Below, piece by piece: positions 18,186-27,486 of a stretch of DNA of 64,000 nucleotides. The stretch is from CALEMW01 sp964343835 (GTDB lineage: Bacteria > Krumholzibacteriota > Krumholzibacteriia > LZORAL124-64-63). The notes beneath the pieces were generated by a model. The model was not told where the DNA came from. It worked only from the letters and a program-made list of their open reading frames with translations, and made no database searches. The position numbers and the translations under genes are program-made. Positions within the stretch are counted from its first letter, which is position 1. The number at the start of each line of letters is the position of its first letter. Where the stretch lies: positions 124,001 to 188,000 of the forward strand of contig CAYFKR010000001.1 in NCBI GenBank assembly GCA_964343835.1. Reading direction: 5' to 3'.

Positions 18186-18613
18186 CAGGGGGTCTCCAGG
18201 GTCGAGCGGACGGTGTCGGGCACCGCCACCGGACGGCGGGCCTCGTAGTCGAAACACACCATGCCCGTCTCGGCCAGGGCCACGTCGGCGCCGTCGGCTG
18301 GGCGGGTGATGCGGTGGAAGAGTCGGATGCCGAGGCGGCCGAACTCGCCGGCCGCGGTCTCGATGAGCAGCTCGTCGCCGGCGAAGGCCTCGCCTTTGTA
18401 GGAAATGGCGGCGTCGGCCATGATCAGCGACACGCCTCCGCAGGCCAGCTCCGTGAACCCGTGGGAGCCCAGGAACGCGACCCGGGCTTCGTGGACCAGG
18501 GAGAGAAGCCGGTCGTTGCCCAGGTGGCCGCCGTAGTTGAGGTCGGTGGTGCGCACGGACACCGGGAAGCGGTGGGCGTAGGCGTCGAGGGGCTGGAGCT
18601 GGATGCGGGGCAT
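18185..18613 (-). CDS. 4HBT-family acyl-CoA thioesterase
   Basis: A 142-residue hotdog-fold protein. TTDLNYGGHLGNDRLLSLVHEAR is the 4-hydroxybenzoyl-CoA thioesterase active-site helix region, in which an acidic residue and the helix amide activate the thioester. It fits YbgC/FadM-like enzymes. It is first in the three-gene coupled set with the SpoU methyltransferase and glycosyltransferase. Its acyl substrate is unknown. Confidence 0.87.
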   Translation of the reverse strand: MPRIQLQPLDAYAHRFPVSVRTTDLNYGGHLGNDRLLSLVHEARVAFLGSHGFTELACGGVSLIMADAAISYKGEAFAGDELLIETAAGEFGRLGIRLFHRITRPADGADVALAETGMVCFDYEARRPVAVPDTVRSTLETP

Positions 18614-18724
18614 GGCGGTCTCCGGGTCGGCGGTGAACGGCTCCGGGGAATCTATCACACGTGGACATGGCCGCAAACGGTTCCACGTGCTACCTTGCGG
18701 GCGCACCGCAACGGAGGAGACCCC

Positions 18725-19186
18725 TTGGCCCACAGGATCCTGGACACCGGCTACGAAGCCGTCATCGCCCTGCTCGCCGCCAACTTCCTGGCGCAGTACT
18801 ACAAGTACATCCGCCACCGTCTGCTCCACGGCGTGTGGGACGTGGGCGTGCTGTTCTCCACCGGCGGCATGCCGTCGAGCCACAGCTCGACGGTGACGGC
18901 CCTGTCCACGTCCATCGGCCTGATCGCCGGCTGGGATTCCCCGGTGTTCGCCGTGTCCGCCTGCTTCACGTTCATCACCATGTACGACGCCGCCGGCCTG
19001 CGCCGCGCCGCCGGCCTCCAGGCCCAGGCCCTCAACGAGATCATCAAGGAGCTGCTGGCTCCGGACCACCGGCTGAACCACGCCAAGCTGAAGGAGCTGC
19101 TCGGGCACACGCCGCGCGAGGTGATCGGCGGGGCGCTGCTGGGGATCGTGGTGAGCCTGGCGTTGCGGGGGCTGTTGCTGATCTGA
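18725..19186 (+). CDS. DUF212 family membrane protein (divergent PAP2 phosphatase-related, YuiD-like)
   Basis: A 153-residue membrane protein with GGMPSSHSSTVTALS, the PSSH motif of acid phosphatase/PAP2 enzymes, in the short DUF212 form. The later PAP2 histidine motif is reduced to LLGHTPREVIGGALLG. The start is TTG 18725, set by a strong GGAGG at 18713-18717 and a good spacing; no in-frame ATG exists before the conserved region. Its biochemical activity is unproven in the family. Confidence 0.85.
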   Translation: MAHRILDTGYEAVIALLAANFLAQYYKYIRHRLLHGVWDVGVLFSTGGMPSSHSSTVTALSTSIGLIAGWDSPVFAVSACFTFITMYDAAGLRRAAGLQAQALNEIIKELLAPDHRLNHAKLKELLGHTPREVIGGALLGIVVSLALRGLLLI

Positions 19187-19206
19187 TGCCGGGTCCAGGT
19201 ACGAAG

Positions 19207-19232
19207 AAGGGAGCGGCCGTGGCCGCTCCCTT
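19207..19232. terminator. bidirectional terminator between convergent genes
   Basis: AAGGGAGCGGCC and GGCCGCTCCCTT form a perfect 12-bp stem around a 2-nt loop, between the DUF212 gene (+) and the lipoprotein gene (-). AA/TT flank both sides. Confidence 0.75.
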
Positions 19233-19253
19233 TCGTGTGTCCGGACGTTGCGG

Positions 19254-20921
19254 CTAGTACATCATGTACGTGACGTTCTCGTCGAACTCGTAGGTCTCGC
19301 CGGTGTCCTCCGTCTCGAACGAATCCCTCTTCACCAGGCCGACGGAAGCGGCGTACCAGCTGTTACCGCTGCCGGAGAACACGGTCTCGCCGCCGGCGGT
19401 ACCGGTGTAGGACCACGTGGCCTTCCAGCAGTCGATCCAGACGGTGTCGATGTCGCTCTCCAGTTCCGCCTCCACGTCCTCGCGCCCCACCAGGGTGATG
19501 GTGTAGGCGAGCGTCACGTTGCCGTCCGGGGTCGCCAGGGTCGACGTCCCGTTCCAGGTGCCGGCGGCCATGGGCAGGCGGGCCCACTCGATGGCGGGGC
19601 TGAAGGTGCCGGTCTCGACCTCGCCGTCCTCGTCGAAGTGGAAGCCGATCTGCTCCAGGGCGGTGGGCGTGAGGCGGTAGTGGTCGTAGCCCCAGTGCTC
19701 CGTGTAGAAAGGGTCGCCGTAGAGGGCCCAGTGGAAGGTGCCGTCGTTCTGCTCCTCCACGCGGTAGTAGTCGGTGAACTCGTTCGGGGTGGGGGAGCCG
19801 CCGTCGGGAGTCCAGATCTCGTCGATGGAGAACGTGAAGCGGGAGTCGTCGACCAGGGGCCAGTACGAGGGGTCGCCTGCCACGTCCACGCGGTAGTCGA
19901 CGATTTCAGGGTTCACGTTGCCGGACACGTCTGCATAGCCGTCGAAGCTGGCGACGATGGGCAGGCCGGCGGGCATGTCGCCGGGCAGGGGCACCGTCAG
20001 CACCGTGCCGTCGGGGGACCAGGTGGGCGTCAGGCCGTGCTGCTGCATCAGGGCCTCGAACTGGGCCGAAATCATGGTGGGGCCGAAGTCCTGGTCGATG
20101 GCCTCGTCGAAGGTGAACACGATGGACGACGTGTTCGCGGGGATCACCGATCCGCCCGCGGGCTCGATGGACAGCAGGGTCGGGGCCGTAGTGTCGGTCT
20201 CGGTGCCGGTGGTGAAGCCGAACGTCGCGGCCGCGTCGAGCAGGTAACCGTCGATGCTCATGGCGGCGGTGGTGATCTCGACGGTCATGGCGGTGGAGGC
20301 GGGCAGCACGTCGTCGAAGGTCACGACCACCCAGTCGTCGCCGCCGTCGGCGAGGGTGAAGGAGTGCTCGGTCTTGGTCGGATCCGGGCTGCTGACGGTC
20401 AGGGCGTCGTCCAGGGAGAACAGATCCATGGGGCGCGAGAAGTGCAGCCGCAGGGGCGCGTTGCGGATCACGTCCGCGGCGCCGTCGGCCGGGGTGCTCT
20501 CCAGCAGGACAGGCACCGGATCGACGGTACGGAACGACAGGGTGAAGGGCGCGGCCAGGGCGTTGCCGGCCTCGTCGGTGAGGCCGGTTTCGGCGGTCAC
20601 GGTGATGTCGGTGTCGCCGGGCCAGGTGCCGGCATCGAAGACGAGGGTGCGGTCGTCGGTCCAATAGGGCTGGGCCCAGCCCTCGTTGGATGTCACGTTG
20701 CCGTCCGAGGACGCATGGTCCATGGCTTCGGAGAAGACGAACGTCACGATCTGCTCCAGGGGCACTCCCATGACCCCGTTGGACGGGGTGGTGGAGACCA
20801 CCGTGGGAGGTGTGGTGTCGTCGTTGCCGCCGCCGGGATCGGTGGGGTCGTCGGTGCTGCTGCACGAGGCGAGCAGGGCGATGGGCAGGACGAACAGTGT
20901 GAGGCGGGCGATCCTGGACAT
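19254..20921 (-). CDS. lipoprotein with bacterial Ig-like (Big_5/SbsA-type) domains
   Basis: A 555-residue protein with a lipoprotein signal ending LLASC, then an acidic linker. Three Ig-like units follow, each opening with a phrase such as PTVVSTTPSNGVMGVP, LLESTPADGAADVIRN or LLSIEPAGGSVIPAN and containing VFxFxEAxD, the hallmark of Big_5 domains. The last ~200 residues (from about WPLVDDSRFTFSIDE) form an unrecognised C-terminal domain. Surface-attached; role unknown. Confidence 0.8.
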   Translation of the reverse strand: MSRIARLTLFVLPIALLASCSSTDDPTDPGGGNDDTTPPTVVSTTPSNGVMGVPLEQIVTFVFSEAMDHASSDGNVTSNEGWAQPYWTDDRTLVFDAGTWPGDTDITVTAETGLTDEAGNALAAPFTLSFRTVDPVPVLLESTPADGAADVIRNAPLRLHFSRPMDLFSLDDALTVSSPDPTKTEHSFTLADGGDDWVVVTFDDVLPASTAMTVEITTAAMSIDGYLLDAAATFGFTTGTETDTTAPTLLSIEPAGGSVIPANTSSIVFTFDEAIDQDFGPTMISAQFEALMQQHGLTPTWSPDGTVLTVPLPGDMPAGLPIVASFDGYADVSGNVNPEIVDYRVDVAGDPSYWPLVDDSRFTFSIDEIWTPDGGSPTPNEFTDYYRVEEQNDGTFHWALYGDPFYTEHWGYDHYRLTPTALEQIGFHFDEDGEVETGTFSPAIEWARLPMAAGTWNGTSTLATPDGNVTLAYTITLVGREDVEAELESDIDTVWIDCWKATWSYTGTAGGETVFSGSGNSWYAASVGLVKRDSFETEDTGETYEFDENVTYMMY

Positions 20922-21072
20922 GGCGTCTCCTGGGCAGGGGTGGCCGAATGTGCGAAGGGATCATCCTAAGGGAAAAGTCCGACAAAATCACTCGGAGATA
21001 AGAATGCGAGTAAGACCGCAGGGTGTTCGGCGTATCTCTTCCATGCTCCGCGTGAACCCGAAAGGAGATGCG

Positions 21073-21771
21073 ATGAAACGCACGACGAACGTCCCGATGC
21101 TGGCGATCCTCGTTCTGCTCGCGGCCACGGCGTCCGCGGAGTTCCACCCGGACAGGAGCCCCGCCGATCCTCAGACCCGGCCGACCGGCGACTGCGTGGC
21201 CGGCAGCCACGACTTCGACACCTACCAGGGCTGGTATTCCGACTTCTGGGGCGCGGAGGACGCCTACGCCGCCCTCATGGAGGTGGGCGACTGCGGCTGC
21301 GCCGAGGGTGTGACCGTCCTGTCCATGCACATGAACCTGCGGGTGAACTTTTCGGCCTCGCTGCTCGTGCAGGCGGAGCTGTGGTCGGCCGACCTCTCCG
21401 GCGGTTGTCCCGTGCCCCTGGCCCCGGTGGCCGTGTCGGCGGCCTACCAGTTCTCCGGCTTCACGTCGGAGGGCAACGTGGATCTGGAGATCCCCTTCGA
21501 CAGCATCTGCGTGGGCACCGACGAGCCCTGGTTCGCCGTGATCCGCTTCCTGCCCGGCAGCGCAGGGGCCTTTCTCGGCGTGCCCGTGGACGCCACGCCC
21601 ACGGCCTGCACCACGTGGGTGAACCGGACCGGCCTCGCGGGCTGGCACGACGTGGTGGGGGAGTACGGCTGGCTCGGCAATTTTTACGTGTACGCGGATC
21701 TGGACTGCTGCTCGGATCCCGTCGCCGGCGAGGAGACGAGCTGGGGAGAGGTCAAGACGCTCTTCCGATAG
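21073..21771 (+). CDS. small secreted Cys-rich protein
   Basis: A 232-residue protein with a clear Sec signal peptide (MKRTTNVPMLAILVLLAATASA, likely cut after ASA). AAAGGAG five bases before the ATG fixes the start. Nearly the whole mature protein is one domain: GDCVAGSHDFDTYQGWYSDFWG, a CGC pair, then PVDATPTACTTW and a final ADLDCC. The same landmarks in the same order occur in the protein at 2-2233. I do not recognise the family. No membrane segment or C-terminal sorting tail is present. Confidence 0.75.
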   Translation: MKRTTNVPMLAILVLLAATASAEFHPDRSPADPQTRPTGDCVAGSHDFDTYQGWYSDFWGAEDAYAALMEVGDCGCAEGVTVLSMHMNLRVNFSASLLVQAELWSADLSGGCPVPLAPVAVSAAYQFSGFTSEGNVDLEIPFDSICVGTDEPWFAVIRFLPGSAGAFLGVPVDATPTACTTWVNRTGLAGWHDVVGEYGWLGNFYVYADLDCCSDPVAGEETSWGEVKTLFR

Positions 21772-21789
21772 CACCCATGGGAACGCGAA

Positions 21790-21815
21790 GAGGGCGGAGC
21801 TGCGGCTCCGCCCTC
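21790..21815. terminator. bidirectional terminator
   Basis: GAGGGCGGAGC pairs with GCTCCGCCCTC (11 bp) around TGCG, between the secreted-protein gene (+) and the nucleoside transporter (-). Confidence 0.7.
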
Positions 21816-21835
21816 CGTCGTCCGTTCGTGTCGGA

Positions 21836-23125
21836 TCAGGCCGTCAGGATCCCCGCGATCGTCGCCGTCAGCCAGCTCGCAAGCGCCCCGCCGAACATGG
21901 CCCGCAGTCCCAGCCGAGCCACATCCGACCGTCGCTCGGGCGCGATGCCCCCGATGCCGCCGATCTGGATGGCGATGCTGGAGAAGTTGGCGAATCCGCA
22001 AAGCGCGTAGGTGGCGATCACGATGCTCCGCGGCGAAAGCGATCCCGCCGTAATGGCGTTCTGAAGCTCGATGTATCCCAGGAATTCGTTCACGGCGATC
22101 TTGGTGCCCAGCAGGTTGCCGAAGGTCGACGCCTCGCCCCAGGGCACGCCCATGACCCACGCCACCGGCGCGAACACGAACCCGAAGACCTCCTGCAGCG
22201 ACGTGCCGGCGAGACCCAGCCCGGCGTTGATCATGGCCACCAGGGCCACGAAGGCCAGCAGCATGGCGCCGATGTTGGCAGCCAGCTTCAGGCCCACGCC
22301 CGCGCCCCCCGCAGCGGCGTCGATGAGGTTGGCGTACTCCTTGGGCACGTCCAGCTTCACGGAGCCGGCGGTGTCGGAGGTCTCCGTCTCAGGCAGCATG
22401 ATCTTGGCGATCACCAGGGCCGCCGGCGCCGACATCACCGACGCCGCCAGCAGGTGCCCCGCGTCCACCCCGAACCGCACGTAGGCGGCCATCACGCCGC
22501 CGGCCACCGTGGAGAACCCGCCGCACATCACGGCCATGAGCTCCGAGTTGGTCATGGTCTTGATGTAGGGGCGGATCACCAGGGGCGCCTCGGTCTGTCC
22601 CACGAACACGTTGGCTGCGCACGACAGCGACTCCGACCCGCTCGTGCCCATGGTCCGCTGCATGACCCTGGCCATGCCCCGGATCAGCATCTGCATCACG
22701 CCCAGGTGGTAGAGGATGGCCATGAGGCTCGAGAAGAAGATCACCGTGGGCAGGATGTGGATGGCGAAGATGGTGCCCAGCGGCATCAGTTCCCCGGTGG
22801 CCGAGTTCATGATCTGCACGTAGCCGCCCTCGGGCCCCGGCTGGACGTACTGCACCAGGCCCTCGTTGCCCCGGAACAGGTTGCCGAACAGGAACGACGT
22901 GCCGGCGTCGGTGAAGCCGAGCACCCGCGCCACCGCCACCCGCGCTCCCGCGAAGAACGCGTTGCCCCAGGGGGTGCGCAGCAGGAGCAGGGCGAAGATC
23001 AGCTGCAGGCCGAGGCCCCAGCCTGCCACCCGCCAGGGGAAGCGGCGACGGCCGCCGCCGGCCAGCCAGGCGAGGGCGAGGATCACGGCGATGCCGAAGA
23101 CGGACACGAGGTTGTGGACGGACAT
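21836..23125 (-). CDS. nupC: NupC/CNT-family nucleoside transporter
   Basis: A 429-residue inner-membrane protein of the concentrative nucleoside transporter family, which imports nucleosides with H+ or Na+. Family landmarks are VFVGQTEAPLVIRPYI, the QTEAP substrate/cation motif, and VNEFLGYIEL; the GFANFSSIAIQIGGIG segment forms part of the second re-entrant half. Start ATG 23125 matches the normal N-terminus. Salvaged nucleosides would feed udk and hpt at 36-38 kb. The upstream region is divergent with the first subtilase gene. Confidence 0.93.
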   Translation of the reverse strand: MSVHNLVSVFGIAVILALAWLAGGGRRRFPWRVAGWGLGLQLIFALLLLRTPWGNAFFAGARVAVARVLGFTDAGTSFLFGNLFRGNEGLVQYVQPGPEGGYVQIMNSATGELMPLGTIFAIHILPTVIFFSSLMAILYHLGVMQMLIRGMARVMQRTMGTSGSESLSCAANVFVGQTEAPLVIRPYIKTMTNSELMAVMCGGFSTVAGGVMAAYVRFGVDAGHLLAASVMSAPAALVIAKIMLPETETSDTAGSVKLDVPKEYANLIDAAAGGAGVGLKLAANIGAMLLAFVALVAMINAGLGLAGTSLQEVFGFVFAPVAWVMGVPWGEASTFGNLLGTKIAVNEFLGYIELQNAITAGSLSPRSIVIATYALCGFANFSSIAIQIGGIGGIAPERRSDVARLGLRAMFGGALASWLTATIAGILTA

Positions 23126-23221
23126 GGATGGCTCCGATGGTGGTGGGCGGCGTTCGTCGATGGGCCGAGCATAGGGCGAGTCGGGGGGTCTGCCAAGCCG
23201 AACGGAGCCACCAGGAGTGGG

Positions 23222-23250
23222 TTGCATGATGTAAAAGAATATGATATGAT
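23222..23250 (+). promoter_or_regulatory. putative sigma70-type promoter for the first subtilase
   Basis: TTGCAT at 23222-23227, a 17-bp spacer, then TATGAT at 23245-23250 with TG one base before it (extended -10). The element stands in a notably AT-rich patch of the divergent nupC/subtilase gap, 157 nt upstream of the ATG. Confidence 0.55.
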
Positions 23251-23406
23251 CTATGGAGTGCCTGTGTGTGGGGACACAGCCGCCCGCCCGTGCCTGAGAT
23301 CCTAGACCACTCGATTCGACCCTCGGCCCGCCGGAATCCGTCCGTGCGCGCCGGATTCCGGGGATGCCGACGTCCGTCGTCGGCGCCAGCCAGCCTGGAG
23401 GCTTCC

Positions 23407-26400
23407 ATGTCCCGACGCATCCTGACCGCGTTCCTGCTGACCACGGTCCTCGTGACGACGGCGTTCGCCGCCGACGTGCCGACCCGTCCCTACGCTCCGG
23501 TCCAGCAGGGCTATGTCCCGACAGCGCCCGACGTGCCCGTGCACGCCCCCGGCCGCGTGATGGTCCAGTTCACCGAGGACGCCTACCGGCGCTCGGCCCT
23601 GGTCTTCGTCACGCAGAAGAACGCCGAGGCGCCGTCCGGCGAGACCGGGCTGCCGACCGTGGACGCCGAGCTGGCCCGGGCCGGCGCCAAGGCCGTCGCC
23701 AAGGCCTACCGCGGGCCCGCCGCCAAGGCGGACCGGGACGAGCTGGGCGTGGACCGCTGGTTCCGCGTGGACGTCCCGAACGGCACCGACGTGCCCGCTC
23801 TCGCCGCCACCCTCGCGGCCCTGCCCGAGGTGGAGCACGCCAACCCCGATTGGGTCGCCTTCCCCGCCGCGACCCCGAACGACCCCATGTATGCCAACAA
23901 CTGGGGCCACGACAACACCGTCCAGCTCCCCGGCTTCGACTGGGGCGGCACCTGGGACCACACCCTGGCCGGCGTGGGCACCGCGGGCTTCGACGCCAAC
24001 GCCGACCTGGCCTGGGACTTCAGCCAGGCCTACGGCGACCCGTCGGTGGTCATCGCCATCCTGGACAGCGGTGTCGACTCCGCCCACCTCGACCTGAACC
24101 AGGTGGCGGGCTACGACTACGGCGACAACGACTCCAATCCCCACGACGACAGCGCCCAGGCGGGGCACGGCACCGCCTGCGCCGGCGTCGCGGCCGGCGT
24201 GGCCGACAACTCCCTGGGCGTGGCCGGCGTGGCCGGCGGTTGCTCCATCATGCCCCTGAAGATCGCCAACAGCGCCGGCACCATGTACTTCTCGTACATC
24301 ATCGACGCCATCTACCACGCCGCCGACAACGGTGCCGACGTGATCAGCATGAGCTTCGGGGCCGCCATCTCCAGCGACCCCGCCACCAACGCCGCCCTCC
24401 AGTACGCCTGGAACGCCGGCTGCGTGAACCTGGCGGCCACGGGCAACGAGAACGACTCGACCATCAGCTATCCCGCTATCAACTCCAACGTGATCGCCGT
24501 GGGCGCCGCCTCGCCCTGCGGCGACCGCAAGCGTTCCAGCAGCGACAGCGGCGAGGTGAACCCGGGCATCAACACCGACCCCAACGGCTACACCTGCGAC
24601 GGCGAGCGCTGGTGGGGCTCCAACTACGGTTCGACCAGCCAGAACGCCGCCTCGGCCGTGGACATCATCGCCCCGACCATCCTGCCCACCACCGACATCA
24701 GCGGCGGCGCGGGCTACTCCAACAACGACTACTCCTCCTTCTTCAACGGCACGTCCTGCGCCACGCCCTACGCGGCGGGCGTGGCGGCGCTGATCCGCTC
24801 GGCCGAGCCGGCGCTGACGCCTTCCGAGATCCGCACGCGCCTGCGCGACACCGCCCTGGACGTGGTGAACGTGGAGTCCGGCGCCGGGTGGGACCGCTAC
24901 TCGGGCTACGGCATGATCGACGCCCAGGCGGCCATCGCCGCCGGCGGCACCGGCCCCGCGGCACCCTCGGCGTCGTTCACCGGCGACCCCCTGACGGGCT
25001 GCGCGCCGCTGGCCGTCGACTTCACCGACGCCACGGCGGGCGACGTCACCTCCTGGGCGTGGGACTTCGGCGACGGCTCCACCTCGACCCAGCAGAACCC
25101 GACCCACACCTACACTACGGCGGGCACGTACACCGTCACCCTGACGGCCACCGGCCCCGGCGGCTCCGACACCCTGGTCCGCACGAACTACGTGACCGCG
25201 GACCCGCGCCCGGGCGCCGACTTCACCGCCGGCACCACCACGGGCACCGCGCCGCTGAGCGTGTTCTTCGTGGATTCGTCCACCGAGTCGCCCACGAGCT
25301 GGCACTGGGACTTCGGCGACGGCGGCACCAGCACGGCCCAGTTCCCCCTGCACACCTTCACCGCTCCCGGCAGCTACGACGTCACCCTGATCGCCACCAA
25401 TGCGTGCGGTCCGGACACCATCGTGAAGCCGGGCTTCATCACCGTCACGGCGCCGGCCCCGACGGCCGCCTTCTCCGCCGACGCCACCGACGTCTGCGTG
25501 GGGGCCTCCGTTGGGTTCACGGACGACTCGACGGGCTCGGTGACGTCCTGGGCCTGGGACTTCGGCGACGGCGCAACGTCCACAGACCAGAACCCGTCCC
25601 ACGCCTACGCCCTGCCGGGCACCTACACCGTGGCCCTGACGGTCACCGGCCCGGGCGGTTCCGACACCGCGACCCAGACCGACCTGATCGCCGTCTCGGC
25701 GGGCCCCACGGCCGACTTCACGGCGTCGACGACCACCGGCCTGGCTCCCCTGGACGTGGACTTCACCGACCTCTCGACGGGCGCTCCGGCCTCTTGGGCC
25801 TGGGACTTCGGCGACGGCGGCACGTCCACCCAGCAGAATCCGACCCACACCTACGCCGCGGCCGGCACGTACACCGTCAAGCTGACGGTGACCGGCACCT
25901 GCGGCGTCGATTCGCTGGTGGGCACGGGCATGATCGAGGTCACCGCGCCGACGGCCCCGTCGGCGGCCTTCTCCGTGTCGCCCGTGGAGCTGTGCGCGCC
26001 CGGCGACGCCACGTTCACCGACGCCTCCACCGGCGACGTCACGGACTGGGCGTGGGACTTCGGCGACGGCGGCACCTCGACCCTCCAGAACCCCGTGCAC
26101 ACCTACGCGGCCCCCGGCGCCTACGACGTGACCCTGATCGTCACCGGCCCCGCCGGCGCCGACACCCTGTCCCAGGCCGGCCTGATCCAGGCGGGCGCGC
26201 CTCTCGCGGCGGGCTTCAGCTCCGACGTGGCGACGGGCTTCGTCCCCTTGACGGTAGCCTTCACCGACACCACTACCGGCGGACCCACCGCCTGGGAGTG
26301 GAACTTCGGCGACGGTTCGCCCCTGTCGTTCGACCAGAACCCGGTTCACACGTACACCCTGGCCGGAACCTTCACGGTGACCCTCACCGCGTCCAACGGC

Positions 26401-27222
26401 TGCGGCGACGACGTGGTCCAGAGCCAGGTGATCGTGACCGAGCCCGTGGCTCCGGTGGCGGCCTTCACCGCCGCGGACACGGCGGGCTGCACGCCCTTCC
26501 TGGCCGAGTTCGCGGATGCCAGCCTTGGCGACGTGGACGCATGGCACTGGGACTTCGGTGACGGTGCCATCGACACCATCCCGAACCCGACCCACGAATA
26601 CGTGGCCGCCGGCGACTACGACGTGACCCTGATCGTCACCGGTCCGGCCGGCGCGGACACGCTGACCCGGGCGGGCTACATCCACGTGGAGGATGCGGTC
26701 TCGGCGTCCGTCGCGGCCTCGGTCCTGACGGGCCCGGCGCCCCTGACGGTGGACTTCACGAGCAGCGTCTCCGGTGCCGTCACGGGCTGGCTGTGGGACT
26801 TCGGCGACGCCACCACCGACACCGTCCCGAACCCGACCCACACCTACGCGGCCGACGGCACCTACAACGTGTCGCTGACGGTGCAGACCCTCTGCGGTCC
26901 GGTCACGGCCGTGCTGGCCGAGCAGATCGTGGTGGACTCCACCACCGACATCGCGCCGCGGGCCTTCGCCCTCGAACGCAACGTCCCCAACCCGTTCAAC
27001 CCGGCCACGGTCATCGCCTTCAGCCTGGAGCGCGAAGACAGGGCCAGGCTGGAGGTCTTCGACGCCGCCGGCCGCAGCGTCGAGACCCTCGTGGACGGCG
27101 TCATGCCCGCCGGGCGTCATGAGGTGCTGTGGCAGCCGACCCGTCGACCGTCGGGGGTGTACTTCGCCCGTCTGACCGCCAACGGCCGCACGGCGACCCA
27201 GCGGATGGTCCTTGTCAAGTAG
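23407..27222 (+). CDS. secreted S8 subtilisin-like protease with eight PKD domains and C-terminal sorting tail
   Basis: A 1271-residue protein. A Sec signal (MSRRILTAFLLTTVLVTTAFA) is followed by an I9-like propeptide, then the S8 domain with Asp220 (AILDSGVD), His254 (GHGTACAG) and Ser450 (NGTSCATPYAAG). Residues ~519-1178 are eight PKD domains, each with a WxWDFGDG-type core. The end has NPFNPATVIAFSL and SGVYFARL, the same tail as three other proteins here. GGAGG with a 5-nt gap sets ATG 23407. It probably degrades external protein; no outer-membrane secretion genes are in the window. Cys residues alternate between repeats. Confidence 0.93.
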   Translation: MSRRILTAFLLTTVLVTTAFAADVPTRPYAPVQQGYVPTAPDVPVHAPGRVMVQFTEDAYRRSALVFVTQKNAEAPSGETGLPTVDAELARAGAKAVAKAYRGPAAKADRDELGVDRWFRVDVPNGTDVPALAATLAALPEVEHANPDWVAFPAATPNDPMYANNWGHDNTVQLPGFDWGGTWDHTLAGVGTAGFDANADLAWDFSQAYGDPSVVIAILDSGVDSAHLDLNQVAGYDYGDNDSNPHDDSAQAGHGTACAGVAAGVADNSLGVAGVAGGCSIMPLKIANSAGTMYFSYIIDAIYHAADNGADVISMSFGAAISSDPATNAALQYAWNAGCVNLAATGNENDSTISYPAINSNVIAVGAASPCGDRKRSSSDSGEVNPGINTDPNGYTCDGERWWGSNYGSTSQNAASAVDIIAPTILPTTDISGGAGYSNNDYSSFFNGTSCATPYAAGVAALIRSAEPALTPSEIRTRLRDTALDVVNVESGAGWDRYSGYGMIDAQAAIAAGGTGPAAPSASFTGDPLTGCAPLAVDFTDATAGDVTSWAWDFGDGSTSTQQNPTHTYTTAGTYTVTLTATGPGGSDTLVRTNYVTADPRPGADFTAGTTTGTAPLSVFFVDSSTESPTSWHWDFGDGGTSTAQFPLHTFTAPGSYDVTLIATNACGPDTIVKPGFITVTAPAPTAAFSADATDVCVGASVGFTDDSTGSVTSWAWDFGDGATSTDQNPSHAYALPGTYTVALTVTGPGGSDTATQTDLIAVSAGPTADFTASTTTGLAPLDVDFTDLSTGAPASWAWDFGDGGTSTQQNPTHTYAAAGTYTVKLTVTGTCGVDSLVGTGMIEVTAPTAPSAAFSVSPVELCAPGDATFTDASTGDVTDWAWDFGDGGTSTLQNPVHTYAAPGAYDVTLIVTGPAGADTLSQAGLIQAGAPLAAGFSSDVATGFVPLTVAFTDTTTGGPTAWEWNFGDGSPLSFDQNPVHTYTLAGTFTVTLTASNGCGDDVVQSQVIVTEPVAPVAAFTAADTAGCTPFLAEFADASLGDVDAWHWDFGDGAIDTIPNPTHEYVAAGDYDVTLIVTGPAGADTLTRAGYIHVEDAVSASVAASVLTGPAPLTVDFTSSVSGAVTGWLWDFGDATTDTVPNPTHTYAADGTYNVSLTVQTLCGPVTAVLAEQIVVDSTTDIAPRAFALERNVPNPFNPATVIAFSLEREDRARLEVFDAAGRSVETLVDGVMPAGRHEVLWQPTRRPSGVYFARLTANGRTATQRMVLVK

Positions 27223-27248
27223 CTGTGAACAAAGGAAGTACGACGGTG

Positions 27249-27277
27249 ACGGCGGCCCTCCCATGGAGGGCCGCCGT
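27249..27277 (+). terminator. terminator after the first subtilase
   Basis: ACGGCGGCCCTCC and GGAGGGCCGCCGT form a perfect 13-bp stem with loop CAT, 26 nt after the stop. The following gap to 27486 is AT-rich around 27311-27334 and probably holds the promoter of the next gene; I saw no convincing -35. Confidence 0.8.
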
Positions 27278-27486
27278 GTTGTAGGGGGCACGTGAAGGAA
27301 GGGAGGGATAAAGTCCTATATATTGTAGGAATATGCCGAAATCCACATCCGATTCGTGCTATCGTCACTCAAGAGAAAATGACATGTCAGAGTCGAGCGA
27401 CTCGGCAAACGGGATGATTCGTCCGCGGGGATCGAGCCCGCACCCGCGGCGCGACGAACCACCCAGACCGGTCGGAGGACGTTCCC

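Noticed and set aside
19248..20969. A ~570-residue + strand frame opposite the Ig-like lipoprotein
   Set aside because: The - strand frame has a lipoprotein signal and Ig-like repeats; the other is a repetitive shadow.
24960..26945. The PKD region as a DNA tandem repeat or mobile repeat
   Set aside because: The similarity is at protein level; the DNA has diverged and stays in frame.
23302..27291. A ~1300-residue - strand frame opposite the first subtilase
   Set aside because: It mirrors the PKD repeats on the other strand and has no recognisable motif.
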